Position numbers and translations under genes: made by a program
The notes under the pieces: model-generated
Database searches by the model: none
Seen by the model: the letters and a program-made list of their open reading frames with translations, nothing else
Told to the model about the DNA's origin: nothing
In this document: positions 35,303-47,077 of the stretch, piece after piece
Layout of the letters: each line of letters begins with the position of its first letter
Position numbering within the stretch: the first letter of the stretch is position 1
Assembly (NCBI RefSeq): GCF_022965805.1
Contig: NW_027331510.1
Location: forward strand, 1,627,001 to 1,691,000
Source: Primulina eburnea
Taxonomy: Eukaryota > Streptophyta > Magnoliopsida > Lamiales > Gesneriaceae
DNA: 64,000 bases
Direction of reading: 5' to 3'

Positions 35303-35995
35303 CTTTTAGTATTTCATTTTATTTTAGTGATTAACTATTTTCCTCCCTCTATGAGTTTTTTAACTTAATTAATTGATGTTACGTTAGTTTTTTTATTTAA
35401 TTAGTTAATTTATCGACGGTTCGTGTTTTGTTACCATTTTTTTCCTTCGTCTTTTTTACAGTTCGGTTAATCTATCTATATAATAAATTTATCATCTTTC
35501 ACAAAATTATGATATTATATTAGTTTCCAATGATTTATTTTGATAGTCGTTTTAAGTTCTCCTCTTCCGAATTTTTTTTCAGAGCTCGGTTAATTCTTGT
35601 CGCTTTTCACAAAATTTGAAGATTATATCTTGGTCTTTAAGGATGTATTTTGATGGTTATTTTGAGCTCCCCTATCAAAACTATATAGTGTATATTTATT
35701 TTACTTTTATTACATTAATTTGTTTAATGGATTGGATATTTTAGTTCTTCATTTTATTTTAGTGATTATTTATTTTCCTCCTTCTATTAGTTTTTTAACT
35801 TAATTATTTGATGTTACGTTAGTTTCTTTGATTTAATTAGTTTAATTTATCAATGTTTCGTGTTTTGTTACCATTTTTTTTCTTCATTTTTTTAACAGTT
35901 CGGTTAATCTATATAATAAATTTATCATCTTTCACAAAATTATGAGATTATATTAGTTTTCAATAATTAATTTTGACAGTCATTTTAATTTATCA
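35303..35995. repeat. Two tandem copies of a 250-base AT-rich block
   Basis: The block from TTCATTTTATTTTAGTGATTA through GTTCGGTTAATCTAT to TTTTGA(C/T)AGTC occurs at 35311-35550 and 35750-35985, offset about 440 bases, with clear divergence. An (ATT)n run follows at about 36155-36176. Confidence 0.65.
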
Positions 35996-36539
35996 TCTTC
36001 CGAATTATATATTAGTCTATATTTATTTTAGTTTTATTACATTAAGAACTTTTAACCTCATGATTTTTAAATTTCAAAATTATTTATGTTGTTTAAATAT
36101 TACTCATGTACCACACCACATTAACTCAGTCATAATTACTAATAAATTGTATATTATTATTATTATTATTATTATTGAAACTCAACGAAGCATATGTGTG
36201 GGTAAATGATTGTCACTATCACCTGCATTCAAAATTTGTCATGATGAAATAGTTGAGGTAAAGTGTGGTTAGGATAGTATATTGGTTTGCTTTCGGATGA
36301 GATCATTTGATTTGTGATCGGGTATAACTCAATTAATATTATGTTAATTTAACTAATTAATAACGTGTTGTAAAATATTTGAGAAAAATATATTTAAGGA
36401 TTGAGATTGAAAATGATAATAACCTTATTTCATTATTTGGTTGAATTAACGACAAATATTATTACAAAATACTTTAATATGATACTTTATTTTATTTTTA
36501 ATTTATTAAATTATGATATTTAATTAATATCTCAAGCTT

Positions 36540-38723
36540 TGTGGGGACCCGGACGCTAATCATTCTCTTAATCGTTATTGGGATTTAATTATCAGTTCTG
36601 ATAAACAGGGTCTAAAAATTTTCTTTTAAAAAGAAACTGCGGAAGGTAAGGAAATTTAAACAATATACATCTCTGTATGAAAACTACAGTTCAGTAGAAA
36701 AGTACAATACTGCACAAGAGTCTATCCAACTAATCTTAGGTTCAGTTACTAGGTTCAAGTAATAAACCTAATCTACTGCCAGTCCGGAATCACCACGCTA
36801 AACTCGTCTTCTCTCATCATCATCTGACCCTGATCCAGCCCCACCTGTTGTCATGCACACATACAAACAAGACAACAGCCGGATACTCCGGTGAGAATAA
36901 ATCCCAGTATAAAACATGGTAAACATGCATATACACATAATCATTCATGAAACATGCTATCATGAATAAAGCAATAATAATAGTAATAGATTTCATCATC
37001 TATGAAATCTAATCTAACTAAACATGCAACTCAAATCAGATTAACATGAACATCAACAATCTCGATCATAAAACATGCTGTCATACTAAAGACAATAACA
37101 ATGGGTTTCATAGTCTATGAATCCCATTCTCGTACGCATGCAGTTCTACTCAAGTCATGAACAAACGCATAACAGAAATCGAATAACATGAATTAAAATC
37201 TAAAACATGCAAAGGGATACAAATCTGTATTCACATATAATTCTTGACTCGACTCAATTCTAATCTAGGGATCCCGGTATGAATAAGACGTCACTTTCTG
37301 TCACCTACCCAACCACTCGGGGTGACGGTACGTCTTATTCCTAGACTTCGGTCAACTCTGTATCGAGTGTCTACACGTAGAGAAAATCTGCAACTACGCG
37401 ACGATACACCGAACATCTAGTCTGACACCTCTGTCAGTCTCGCCTATCTCAGGACTCGAATACAATCAATAAACAAGATATTACATAATCAAATGTAATA
37501 ACAATTGAGTATGTGATTTAGGGAAACTCGTATAATGTCTGAATCGAGTTGTGCAATCCCGTGACCACATGAATTATACCTTTGTCGTCCCGGTCTGAGG
37601 AAGACGATGACCTGTACTCAAATCTGTCCATATCAACTCTGAAATGACAATATCAAATACACGGTATCAATGAATAACTCAATTCACAATCTGTTCTGAT
37701 CAATACATAACTCAGTACATAATCTGACCAAAATCTGAACAAGATACAATCTGATTCATATCAACGAATATCACGATGAAATCTAAATCATAACTGAATC
37801 TGATCACTCTGACTCATCTGATGTTGTAACGGTACAATAATACAGTCTTGACAATTCCGTCAGATCAAACCTCACCGATATAATACCAGAATTCATAGAA
37901 ATCAACATCTTTCTATTTTTAACTCAAGAACACTACAAGTCTAGTGTTCAATCTAAACCAAGATCTTCATAAAATCATAACAATTGTATAAACAGTTTGT
38001 TCTTTAATCTGACTTCAATTATACAATGTCTACTGTAGAAGAAACATCATATCTGATGCATATTCAATTCTGACAATATCATAATTTCAAGACAGGTCTA
38101 AACGTAACAAAACTTACGTCCAGTTGTAGCCTGTGTTGATAGGAACACAGTACTGAAGTCGGATTCAAAATCAGACGGACGGATTTCTCGCAAAAGGCGT
38201 AAGGATTTTCTATAGCTTTCCCTCGACTTCTTCTTTCTCGTTTCCCCTGTTCTTCTGAGGGAAAATCAAAATTCTTATATATATATATCTATATACATAC
38301 ACGTAGCATGCTAACCAAAACGTGGCACCTTTTCCAATTCTTAAGTGGCGCTCGAGCGGTGGATCTTTACCGCTCGGGCGCGGGAACTTCTGTCCGATAC
38401 TCGGATGATTATCCATTGGCGCTCGAGCGGTAACATTCTACCGCTCGGGCGCCATACATTCTGTCCGAGACATGATCTTATTGAACACTGGCGCTCGGGC
38501 GGTAACTTTCTACCGCTCGGGCGCCAGACTTTCTGTCCAACTCTCCCATTTATGGTGCCTTGGCGCTCGGGCGGTCTCTTTCTACCGCTCGGGCGCCACG
38601 AGTTCTGTACAAAATCATGTTTTTCTTGTACCGACGCCCGGCCTCGTCATTTGAGTTCTTCTAACCCCCATTTATGCCAATTAATCAACGTCTGATTATA
38701 ATGATTAAATCTCGGGCATTACA
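36540..38723 (-). repeat. 3' LTR of the gag-only element
   Basis: TGTGGGGACCC...GGGCATTACA as read on the plus strand. It contains the hairpin array at 38347-38597 and a TATATATAT tract (about 38276-38288) that could serve as TATA region on the minus strand. Confidence 0.9.
38347..38597. repeat. GC-rich hairpin array, four units at 71-72 base period
   Basis: Units start at 38347, 38418, 38490 and 38562. Each has GGCGCTCGAGCGGT or GGCGCTCGGGCGGT, a loop of about 8 bases, and ACCGCTCGGGCGCC (truncated in the first unit), forming arms of up to 14 pairs with few mismatches. Spacers share TTCTGTCC. The sequence is unrelated to the arrays at 691 and 5068, but the spacing is nearly the same. Confidence 0.85.
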
Positions 38724-38738
38724 TTTCTCCCCCTCTTA
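38724..38738 (-). other. Polypurine tract
   Basis: The minus strand reads TAAGAGGGGGAGAAA directly against the 3' LTR, the expected second-strand primer. Confidence 0.8.
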
Positions 38739-40524
38739 GATCTGAGTTCGTCCTCGAACTCGCAAGTAATCAATTCAGATATATCAGAAGAAATGTATAA
38801 CAGAGTTAAAGTCAAACTCTCATCTCACTGACTCCATTCGGAAATCTCTTTCTTGAATCAACCTCTGATTTCAATTCTGGAATACAACTTCATGAAGTAT
38901 ACTATCATAATACTTCTTAAACTAACTCTGACAGAATCAATCTTGCCCTATGGGTTATACAACATCCGTATATACCAATCCACCGTTCATAACAAAAACA
39001 ATACCAGTAATTGTTATTCAATCTGTTTATTCCAATTCAAGAACATTTACAGTCTTTAACTTCAAAGACCAATCGTCATCATCCGACATTGGTTTCTTAA
39101 ATCTGTTCCTTCTGAACTATCTTTCTCTTCTTCTGAATCTTCTTCAAAAGAATCTGTAGTATTCAGCATTCACTAGATACTATCTCATCTGTAGCTATTT
39201 CAAGACTCATTTAATAGCTATCATCACACTATAATTCATATAGTAACAACACCTCACGTCGCCTAGTGCTACCTTCCAGCACTACAATTCCGGCAGTTGT
39301 GCTACATTTAGATAGAATAGACTCTGGCTATCTGTCAATCCATAAATCATCTCTGCCATAACTGATGGGATACTCTGCCATACGTGCAAACAAATCAAAA
39401 TCATCCAGCAATCACATCCTGATATGCTCCATCTCAACATTCTGTTGACTCTGATCATTCTTCTGACATCAATCTGTGTCATATGGTTCTGTTTGTACGT
39501 CATCTTGTACAAACTAATAGATAGGGATTGATCAATCTGTCAATCAGAATCATATCATCTTATTATCTGAAGAGCAATGGCGGTAATATCATTACAAAAG
39601 CCATAGAAATGAATTCTCATTTCTATTCAGAAATATACAATTCTGTAATAAATCTTCTGATTCCTATCTTTTGGTCTGTTCTGTTAGCGATTCAGACATA
39701 TCAGTATGATTTCTGCCAACCTTTCCTTACCAATTCTGTTCTAACTGTCTTAATCTGTTTATATCAAAACTGTCTGCTATCCGAATAACAACTGAATCCA
39801 TCACTGTGTATGTCTGACACTATCTGTGATATCTGATTCGAACTACTCGACACAAACAAATCAGTTAATAATATAAGTTACAGAAGAAATACCTACCTGG
39901 TATTCGGCTCTGATTCTCAGTGTCAATTCTGAAACATTCTGACACATTCTAATCTCGTTTCTAACCTGCTGTAACTCTCAAAACCAATTCTGATACGATT
40001 GAACGGTATATACTCTCAACGGTTCATAACAATCTGTATCATATACGGAGTCAAAACACAGTAATATCAAATCAGAACGAAATATCAATATCCTATACAG
40101 ATCTAGTGAGTTCAGTGAACTCATAAAACAATCTGATCAACTGCTATATCTCATCTGCAAATATGCTCCCCAGCAATATCATCTGTATTACATATTGATC
40201 TAGAAGCAATAATACTCAAGGAGATAACATGATTTTCCGACCTTTCTGGTATTTCTGAAATTTCTGATCTTTCTGACATCGATATCTTATTCTGTCACTG
40301 ATCCTAATCTCAACTGTATCAAAATCAATCTGTATTATATCCATATATCATAGATATAGCGAGTATAAATCTTCAGAATACCTCTGAATACCAAGTCTAT
40401 CAATCTATAAACAAAATTGAAGCATGTCCCAAAAGAAACACTTCCTCTGCTGCAACTCTCAGCCAGTATTCTGATTTATCAATTCTTTCAATTCTGAAAT
40501 CTATTCACCCATCTAAAATCTTAT
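38739..40524. other. Internal region of the element without recognisable pol
   Basis: Rich in TCTGA and ATCTG words, with no retroviral enzyme motif found in any frame. It could be heavily degraded pol or unrelated filler. Confidence 0.6.
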
Positions 40525-40776
40525 CTAGGCAACATCAGCCAACTCGTTTATCACTGGCAAATCTGCCAATGCCAGGCTCGATTTCAGTAGGTCTACTGAA
40601 TACATAAGGATGCAATATGCTCCTTTCTGTATTAATCGAGTCATATATAATACAAATGTCACAGGAATTCTAAATCTAGAATCCTTACCGTGGTATCTCC
40701 ACTGATCAGTCATCTCTGGTCTGAATCTTACCATTTCTGGAACAAATTCTACCCTCTGTATGTACTTGATTAGCAT
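40525..40776 (-). pseudogene. Protease-to-RT linker remnant (gypsy pol)
   Basis: The minus-strand frame contains EMVRFRPEM, MTRLIQKGA, MYSVDLLKSS and DLPVINELADV, the linker that normally joins protease and reverse transcriptase in gypsy elements. The frame stops exactly where the RT lead-in (ADVFP) should continue, so pol is truncated here. Confidence 0.5.
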
Positions 40777-41106
40777 ATAAATATCAATACTGCGTTCAAA
40801 TCAGAAAACATCAGTACCCTATCCTCTATCTCAATTTCATTCTCATCATACCGTAGTATACCACATTCTACAGAAGTCACGGATATCATCATTTTCTTCA
40901 AAAAGTCAGAAAATCAATACTACAGTATAACAGATCCAACAAATAATGCATATCTCCATGCAACTCAGTCATAGATACTCGTATGAAATGCATTAGTACA
41001 TAGCAATACATATGCAATCTAATCATAAAGAATAGTACCTGTCACTATATCACCCAGTGTGTCCTGGGTCTGTCCCTTGATCATCATATCCAGATGGTCC
41101 GGCCCC

Positions 41107-41931
41107 CTAGAATCTTCGAGGACCTCTCTGGGGACAAACTCTAGCAAAGTGTCCTCGCTGTCTGCAGATATGACAACTACCAGTCACTCCCTGACATTGC
41201 TCTGTGGGGTGTCTCCCACCGCAAATCCTGCAATACACTCCAGTATAACTGGGACTAGGACTACTGGAGCTAGAGGAACCACTTCCCAATTTCTTGAACG
41301 ATTTCTTTCGAGCTTTCAGCAAGTCTTGCTTCCCACTCGTACTACCTCGATCAAATCGAAGAGGGGATTGCTGGGTCTGGGATGGCTTCACACACAACCT
41401 CCCTAGCTGTCTAATCAGACTTGCCTCAGCTCTCTTTGCTCTACCCAAGATATCAGCAAAATGGTAAGGTCGCTGCAAATTCATCAATGCAACTACCTCC
41501 GAATTCAATCCTCTGATGAACTGATTCACTACCGCTTCATCATCCCCAGCCACATGAGGAGCAAAACGCAGTAACGTAGAGAATTTAGCAGCATATTCGT
41601 CAATAGTCAATGGCCCTTGTCTCAAATTCTCAAATTCTGTTCTTTTGTCCTCCCGATAAAAGACTGAGAAGAATCTTTGATAGAATTCAGCTCTGAAGAC
41701 TTCCCACGTGATCACAGTACCACGTTGCGTCAATACTCCTTTAATTGTAATCCACCAACTTCTAGCAATTTCTTGTAACTGGTGGAATACCAATTTCACT
41801 TTCTGCACATCTGTACAGTCAATTAGATCAAACAATATTTCGATGTCATCTAACCAATTCTGACAGTCTCCAGATGTCTCGATACCACTCAAAATCGGCG
41901 GCTGAAATAACTGAAATTCTGCCAATTTCAC
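41107..41931 (-). CDS. Gypsy-type Gag with zinc knuckles
   Basis: 274 residues. A retrotransposon gag domain covers about residues 20-165, with the typical WLDDIE, ARSWW, FRAEFYQRFF, RQGPLTIDEYAAKF and FIRGLN motifs. A basic Ser-rich linker follows, then Cys/His motifs CRICGGRHPTEQC and CHICRQRGHFARVC, the second a perfect CX2CX4HX4C knuckle. It forms particles and binds element RNA. The ORF is intact, in contrast to the lost pol, which fits an element kept for its structural protein. Confidence 0.85.
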   Translation of the reverse strand: MKLAEFQLFQPPILSGIETSGDCQNWLDDIEILFDLIDCTDVQKVKLVFHQLQEIARSWWITIKGVLTQRGTVITWEVFRAEFYQRFFSVFYREDKRTEFENLRQGPLTIDEYAAKFSTLLRFAPHVAGDDEAVVNQFIRGLNSEVVALMNLQRPYHFADILGRAKRAEASLIRQLGRLCVKPSQTQQSPLRFDRGSTSGKQDLLKARKKSFKKLGSGSSSSSSPSPSYTGVYCRICGGRHPTEQCQGVTGSCHICRQRGHFARVCPQRGPRRF

Positions 41932-42321
41932 TGCTATCTGAGTTTCTGATGCATCTATCTGTTCAGACGAAGTACTACCCCTTTCTGGAATTCTCCGAGG
42001 CGGTATATCTGATAATCAAACGGATTAGTACACAATCTATACAATCTGTCTCAGCCCTCCTCTGATCATATACCTCTGATCGAGACTCGGTTCTGATTCA
42101 GGCTTAACAATTACATGCTGCAATCAACTCAGATAACAACCAACATGTAATAGGGAAAGCAGTAACTCATGCTAGCACACATCATGTAAATCAACATTGA
42201 CATAAATATCATGCTAGCAATCACATGCAAGGAAAGAAAACTCAATCTACCCCGCTCAATCTCCTCTATCTCAGTCTAAATAATCTATCAACTCTGACTA
42301 TCTCAATCTAAAGGATCTATC

Positions 42322-42333
42322 GCTCTGATACCA
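42322..42333 (-). other. Primer binding site of the gag-only element
   Basis: The minus strand reads TGGTATCAGAGC five bases inside the 5' LTR end at 42339. Confidence 0.9.
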
Positions 42334-42338
42334 CCTGT

Positions 42339-44522
42339 TGTGGGGACCCGGACGCTAATCATTCTCTTAATCGTTATTGGGATTTAATTATCAGTTCTGA
42401 TAAACAGGGTCTAAAAATTTTCTTTTAAAAAGAAACTGCGGAAGGTAAGGAAATTTAAACAATATACATCTCTGTATGAAAACTACAGTTCAGTAGAAAA
42501 GTACAATACTGCACAAGAGTCTATCCAACTAATCTTAGGTTCAGTTACTAGGTTCAAGTAATAAACCTAATCTACTGCCAGTCCGGAATCACCACGCTAA
42601 ACTCGTCTTCTCTCATCATCATCTGACCCTGATCCAGCCCCACCTGTTGTCATGCACACATACAAACAAGACAACAGCCGGATACTTCGGTGAGAATAAA
42701 TCCCAGTATAAAACATGGTAAACATGCATATACACATAATCATTCATGAAACATGCTATCATGAATAAAGCAATAACAATAGTAATAGATTTCATCATCT
42801 ATGAAATCTAATCTAACTAAACATGCAACTCAAATCAGATTAACATGAACATCAACAATCTCGATCATAAAACATGCTGTCATACTAAAGACAATAACAA
42901 TGGGTTTCATAGTCTATGAATCCCATTCTCGTACGCATGCAGTTCTACTCAAGTCATGAACAAACGCATAACAGAAATCGAATAACATGAATTAAAATCT
43001 AAAACATGCAAAGGGATACAAATCTGTATTCACATATAATTCTTGACTCGACTCAATTCTAATCTAGGGATCTCGGTATGAATAAGACGTCACTGTCTGT
43101 CACCTACCCAACCACTCGGGGTGACGGTACGTCTTATTCCTAGACTTCGGTCAACTCTGTATCGAGTGTCTACACGTAGAGAAAATCTGCAACTACGCGA
43201 CGATACACCGAACGTCTAGTCTGACACCTCTGTCAGTCTCGCCTATCTCAGGACTCGAATACAATCAATAAACAAGATATTACATAATCAAATGTAATAA
43301 CAATCGAGTATGTGATTTAGGGAAACTCGTATCAAGTCTGAATCGATTTGTGCAATCCCGTGACCACATGAATTATACCTTTGTCGTCCCGGTCTGAGGA
43401 AGACGATGACATGTACTCAAATCTGTCCAAATCAACTCTGAAATGACAATATCAAATACACGGTATCAATGAATAACTCAATTCACAATCTGTTCTGATC
43501 AATACATAACTCAGTACATAATCTGACCAAAACCTGAACAAGATACAATCTGATTCATATCAACGAATATCACGATGAAATCTAAATCATAACTGAATCT
43601 GATCACTCTGACTCATCTGATGTTGTAACGGTACAATAATACAGTCTTGACAATTCCGTCAGATCAAACCTCACCGATATAATACCAGAATTCATAGAAA
43701 TCAACATCTTTCTATTCTTAACTCAAGAACACTACAAGTCTAGTGTTCAATCTAAACCAAGATCTTCATAAAATCATAACAATTGTATAAACAGTCTGTT
43801 CTTTAATCTGACTTCAATTATACAATGTCTACTGTAGAAGAAACATCATATCTGATGCATATTCAATTCTGACAATATCATAATTTCAAGACAGGTCTAA
43901 ACGTAACAAAACTTACGTCCAGTTGTAGCCTGTGTTGATAGGAACACAGTACTGAAGTCGGATTCAAAATCAGACGGACGGATTTCTCGCAAAAGGCGTA
44001 AGGATTTTCTATAGCTTTCCCTCGACTTCTTCTTTCTCGTTTCCCCTGTTCTTCTGAGGGAAAATCAAAATTCTTATATATATATATCTATATACATACA
44101 CGTAGCATGCTAACCAAAACGTGGCACCTTTTCCAATTCTTAAGTGGCGCTCGAGCGGTGGATCTTTACCGCTCGGGCGCGGGAACTTCTGTCCGATACT
44201 CGGATGATTATCCATTGGCGCTCGAGCGGTAACATTCTACCGCTCGGGCGCCATACATTCTGTCCGAGACATGATCTTATTGAACACTGGCGCTCGGGCG
44301 GTAACTTTCTACCGCTCGGGCGCCAGACTTTCTGTCCAACTCTCCCATTTATGGTGCCTTGGCGCTCGGGCGGTCTCTTTCTACCGCTCGGGCGCCACGA
44401 GTTCTGTACAAAATCATGTTTTTATTGCACCGACGCCCGGCCTCGTCATTTGAGTTCTTCTAACCCCCATTTATGCCAATTAATCAACGTCTGATTATAA
44501 TGATTAAATCTCGGGCATTACA
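42339..44522 (-). repeat. 5' LTR of the gag-only element
   Basis: Near-identical partner of 36540-38723, same length. Differences seen include GATACTTCGG for GATACTCCGG and a two-base change near 43333. Confidence 0.9.
44146..44396. repeat. Hairpin array in the 5' LTR, four units
   Basis: Same four-unit array as at 38347-38597, offset exactly 5,799 bases, with no change in spacing. Confidence 0.85.
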
Positions 44523-45546
44523 AGCTTACACTTTTCTACAAATTTTATTAAAATCATGTCAGTAAATGTCTTTTTTCTTATTATACTTTTCCAATGAAAA
44601 TGAACAGTGAGTGCATGTAGATTCTATATGATTTTTTGCAAAAACAAAAGTGAATATTTTATTTACATTATAATTTGATTAGTTTGATCATTTCAACTTT
44701 ATTCATATAAATAAAAAGTAATGATAAATTAAAAAGAATGAAAATTACTTTCTACTTTTGAACTAAATTTTTTATATAATCCTTATAATTTGTTTAATTA
44801 ACATAATCTTTATAATAAATATGAATTATATTGATAATTTATTATTATTTGTTATTATTACAATTTTACATATGATATTTTTTAATGAGTATTACGTATT
44901 ATTTTATATATGTGTTTTATTGCACACATTTATTTGAGTGATATTATGTTAAAAAAATTTATTTCACAGAAATTATTAATCACCAATATTAATTTATAAA
45001 TGATTGATTCTAATATAAAATTAATTATCTATAATATGTATTTTAAAAAATATAGAAATTTAAATAAAATTCACAATGAGTTAAAAGTTAGCAAAAACGC
45101 AAGTGATATTTAACTTAGTAACAAGTTTTAACGGTTTTATTTTAACATTATTATGATAATTTAGTAAATTAAGATAATTTTATTTGACATTTGTATGTAC
45201 TCTATTTAATTACATTTTGGTTTTGATTTGATAAAATTCACTATTCTGTTAATTTTATTTTTATTGTTTTTCATTTCGAATGATATTTGGATGAAAAATA
45301 TTTTTGTTGATTTAAGAGAGTTGTTATTATGTTATAATCACGCGGATTGAAAAATGTCATATAAATAAATGAATATATATGATTTATTGTCATGATGTAT
45401 TTTTGTGTATTGTTTTTTTATATATTTAGATTGATAAATACTCATAGACAAGAAGTTATTTAAATAATTTTAAACATTATCTAATTCTCGTGATTATATT
45501 TTTTTATTATTAGTCACCCACGTGCATCGCACGTGAACGTTCCTAG
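44523..45546 (+). mobile_element. Helitron-like right end
   Basis: The hairpin CACGTGC-ATC-GCACGTG (45519-45535) is followed seven bases later by CTAG (45543-45546) and then T, the standard Helitron 3' terminus. Upstream DNA is AT-rich and has a diverged second copy at 45662-45878 plus 57324-57545, the latter split by the SIRE-type insertion. The left end may be near 35205, in which case the gag-only element is nested inside. No helicase gene is present. Confidence 0.5.
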
Positions 45547-45878
45547 TCCCTATAAATATATGAGTTTATTTGTGAATTTACTTAGTTACCCTTTTATGTA
45601 CCATTACTTAATTTTATTTATTTATTTAGATGACTTTTCAATTTTGTGATTTAATCTATATATCAAATTTACATTTTTCTACAAATATCATTGTAAACAC
45701 CTTGAAAATCTTTTTTTTTTACTTTCTATTTTTGTATTAAATTTATGAGATAATCCTTATAATTTTTTTAACTAAGATAATTCATCCCTAAAGAGTTAAA
45801 AGTTAGCAAAAACACAATCGATATTTAACTTAAGAACAAATTTAGAGGTTTTATTTTAACATTATTTTGATAATTTAG
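45547..45878. other. AT-rich sequence, second Helitron-like copy (left part)
   Basis: Begins ATAAATATATGAGTTTATTT, like the starts at 57582 and 58052. The segment AGTTAGCAAAAAC...GATAATTTAG matches 45086-45164 and resumes after the SIRE-type element at 57324. Confidence 0.5.
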
Positions 45879-47027
45879 TGTTAAGAAATGAAATTTTAGA
45901 AATTTTGGTGTATGACAAATTTGTAATCAACCGCGGCTGAAAATTCTCAACCGCTGATATTCAACCGCTTATTCTTGAGATTACAGCTATAGTGAACCGG
46001 TTCATTTAAGAGACTCACTTATGGCTAAACGACATTCTCTGACCGGTTGTATACATTCAAATCCTCGAAGACAAGGATCTCACATCAATTCCAAGATAGA
46101 TGTGCATTTATCTCTCCATCCCAGAAAGGAAGTTCAAAGACAGTATTCGTGGTCTGATGCTATCTGCACAGTCGCCTAAAGTAGTAAACCTCAAGAAAAG
46201 AGCTTCAAATTTATGTTAAGCAAAAGGAAGATTAAATGCGAACATTTATTGCTCATAAAGATGAAAGTGACCTATCTGATTCAGAAGCTCGGGTTTACGT
46301 TAACTGTACTTTCTGACCGTTAAATCATTCGGCTATATCATCTGGGAGGAATGCAAGTCAATCTCACGCAAGCTATACAACTCATACGTTCGTTCAAAGA
46401 ATCCTCTAAGCTTGTAGTCAAGAAATCTCAGAGCGCAATCTCAGTAAATATTTATCTTCGCTCCTTTTTGCACGCAGCTATACAGAAACATATTTGATCA
46501 TTCAAGGATCTTTTCGTGCTACTGAAACAAACTACTACTCGATATCAATAACATGTTGGTTATTTGATTCAAACTTGTGATGGCTGGTGAACCAAGGGTT
46601 CTTAATATCCAGTAGTGTAAAGGGATCACTAAGAGTTCCATACAGGCAGTGTGATAAGTCCTGGTTGGATTGGGCTGTTACAAACGTTTTGTAAAGTCAA
46701 AGTTTTTTAGTGGAATCCTTCCTGAAAGAGGAAGAAGGGGTGACGTAGGAGTATTCAATCTCCGAACATCCATAAAAACTCTGTGTCTCTTACTTCGTGC
46801 AAACTGTTATTTGTTACTCATATTCTTGCTATTTAGTTTGTCAAATCTCTAGAAATATCTGTCGAAAAATGTGAACCGTTTTCCGCACACTTCAGTAGTT
46901 CACCTCTTTCGAATGTTTGAGAAAGAATTTTTCGAACCGCCTGAAAACGGTTGAAAATATAATTTTAAATAAGAAAATTTGAAAGAGTCCATTCACCCCC
47001 CCTCTAAACTCTTTCCTGATCCCAACA
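45879..47027 (+). repeat. 5' LTR of the SIRE-type element
   Basis: TGTTAAGAAATG...GATCCCAACA. It includes the motif AGAAGGGGTGACGTAGGAG near 46734, shared with the unrelated-looking LTR at 61785, and CTCCGAACATCCATAAA just after it. Confidence 0.9.
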
Positions 47028-47029
47028 AT

Positions 47030-47041
47030 TGGTATCAGAGC
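47030..47041 (+). other. Primer binding site of the SIRE-type element
   Basis: TGGTATCAGAGC two bases after the LTR end. Confidence 0.95.
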
Positions 47042-47077
47042 AGGATTTTCTCAAACACTGATATCTTTTGAATCATA

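Larger units (their letters stand above)
36540..44522 (-). mobile_element. Complete gag-only gypsy-type LTR element, recent insertion
   Basis: Two 2,184-base LTRs (36540-38723 and 42339-44522) in direct orientation are flanked by a perfect target duplication AGCTT (36535-36539 and 44523-44527). The primer site (42322-42333) and polypurine tract (38724-38738) both place it on the minus strand. Inside are a gag ORF and a short protease/linker remnant, then about 1.8 kb without recognisable pol. By eye the LTRs differ at about 16 positions, under 1 percent. It therefore moved recently despite lacking pol, presumably with enzymes from a related element. Confidence 0.9.

Noticed and set aside
38210..38695. 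ORFs in the LTR hairpin region, repeated at 44009-44494
   Set aside because: Identical in both LTRs and produced by GC-rich hairpin units; not proteins.
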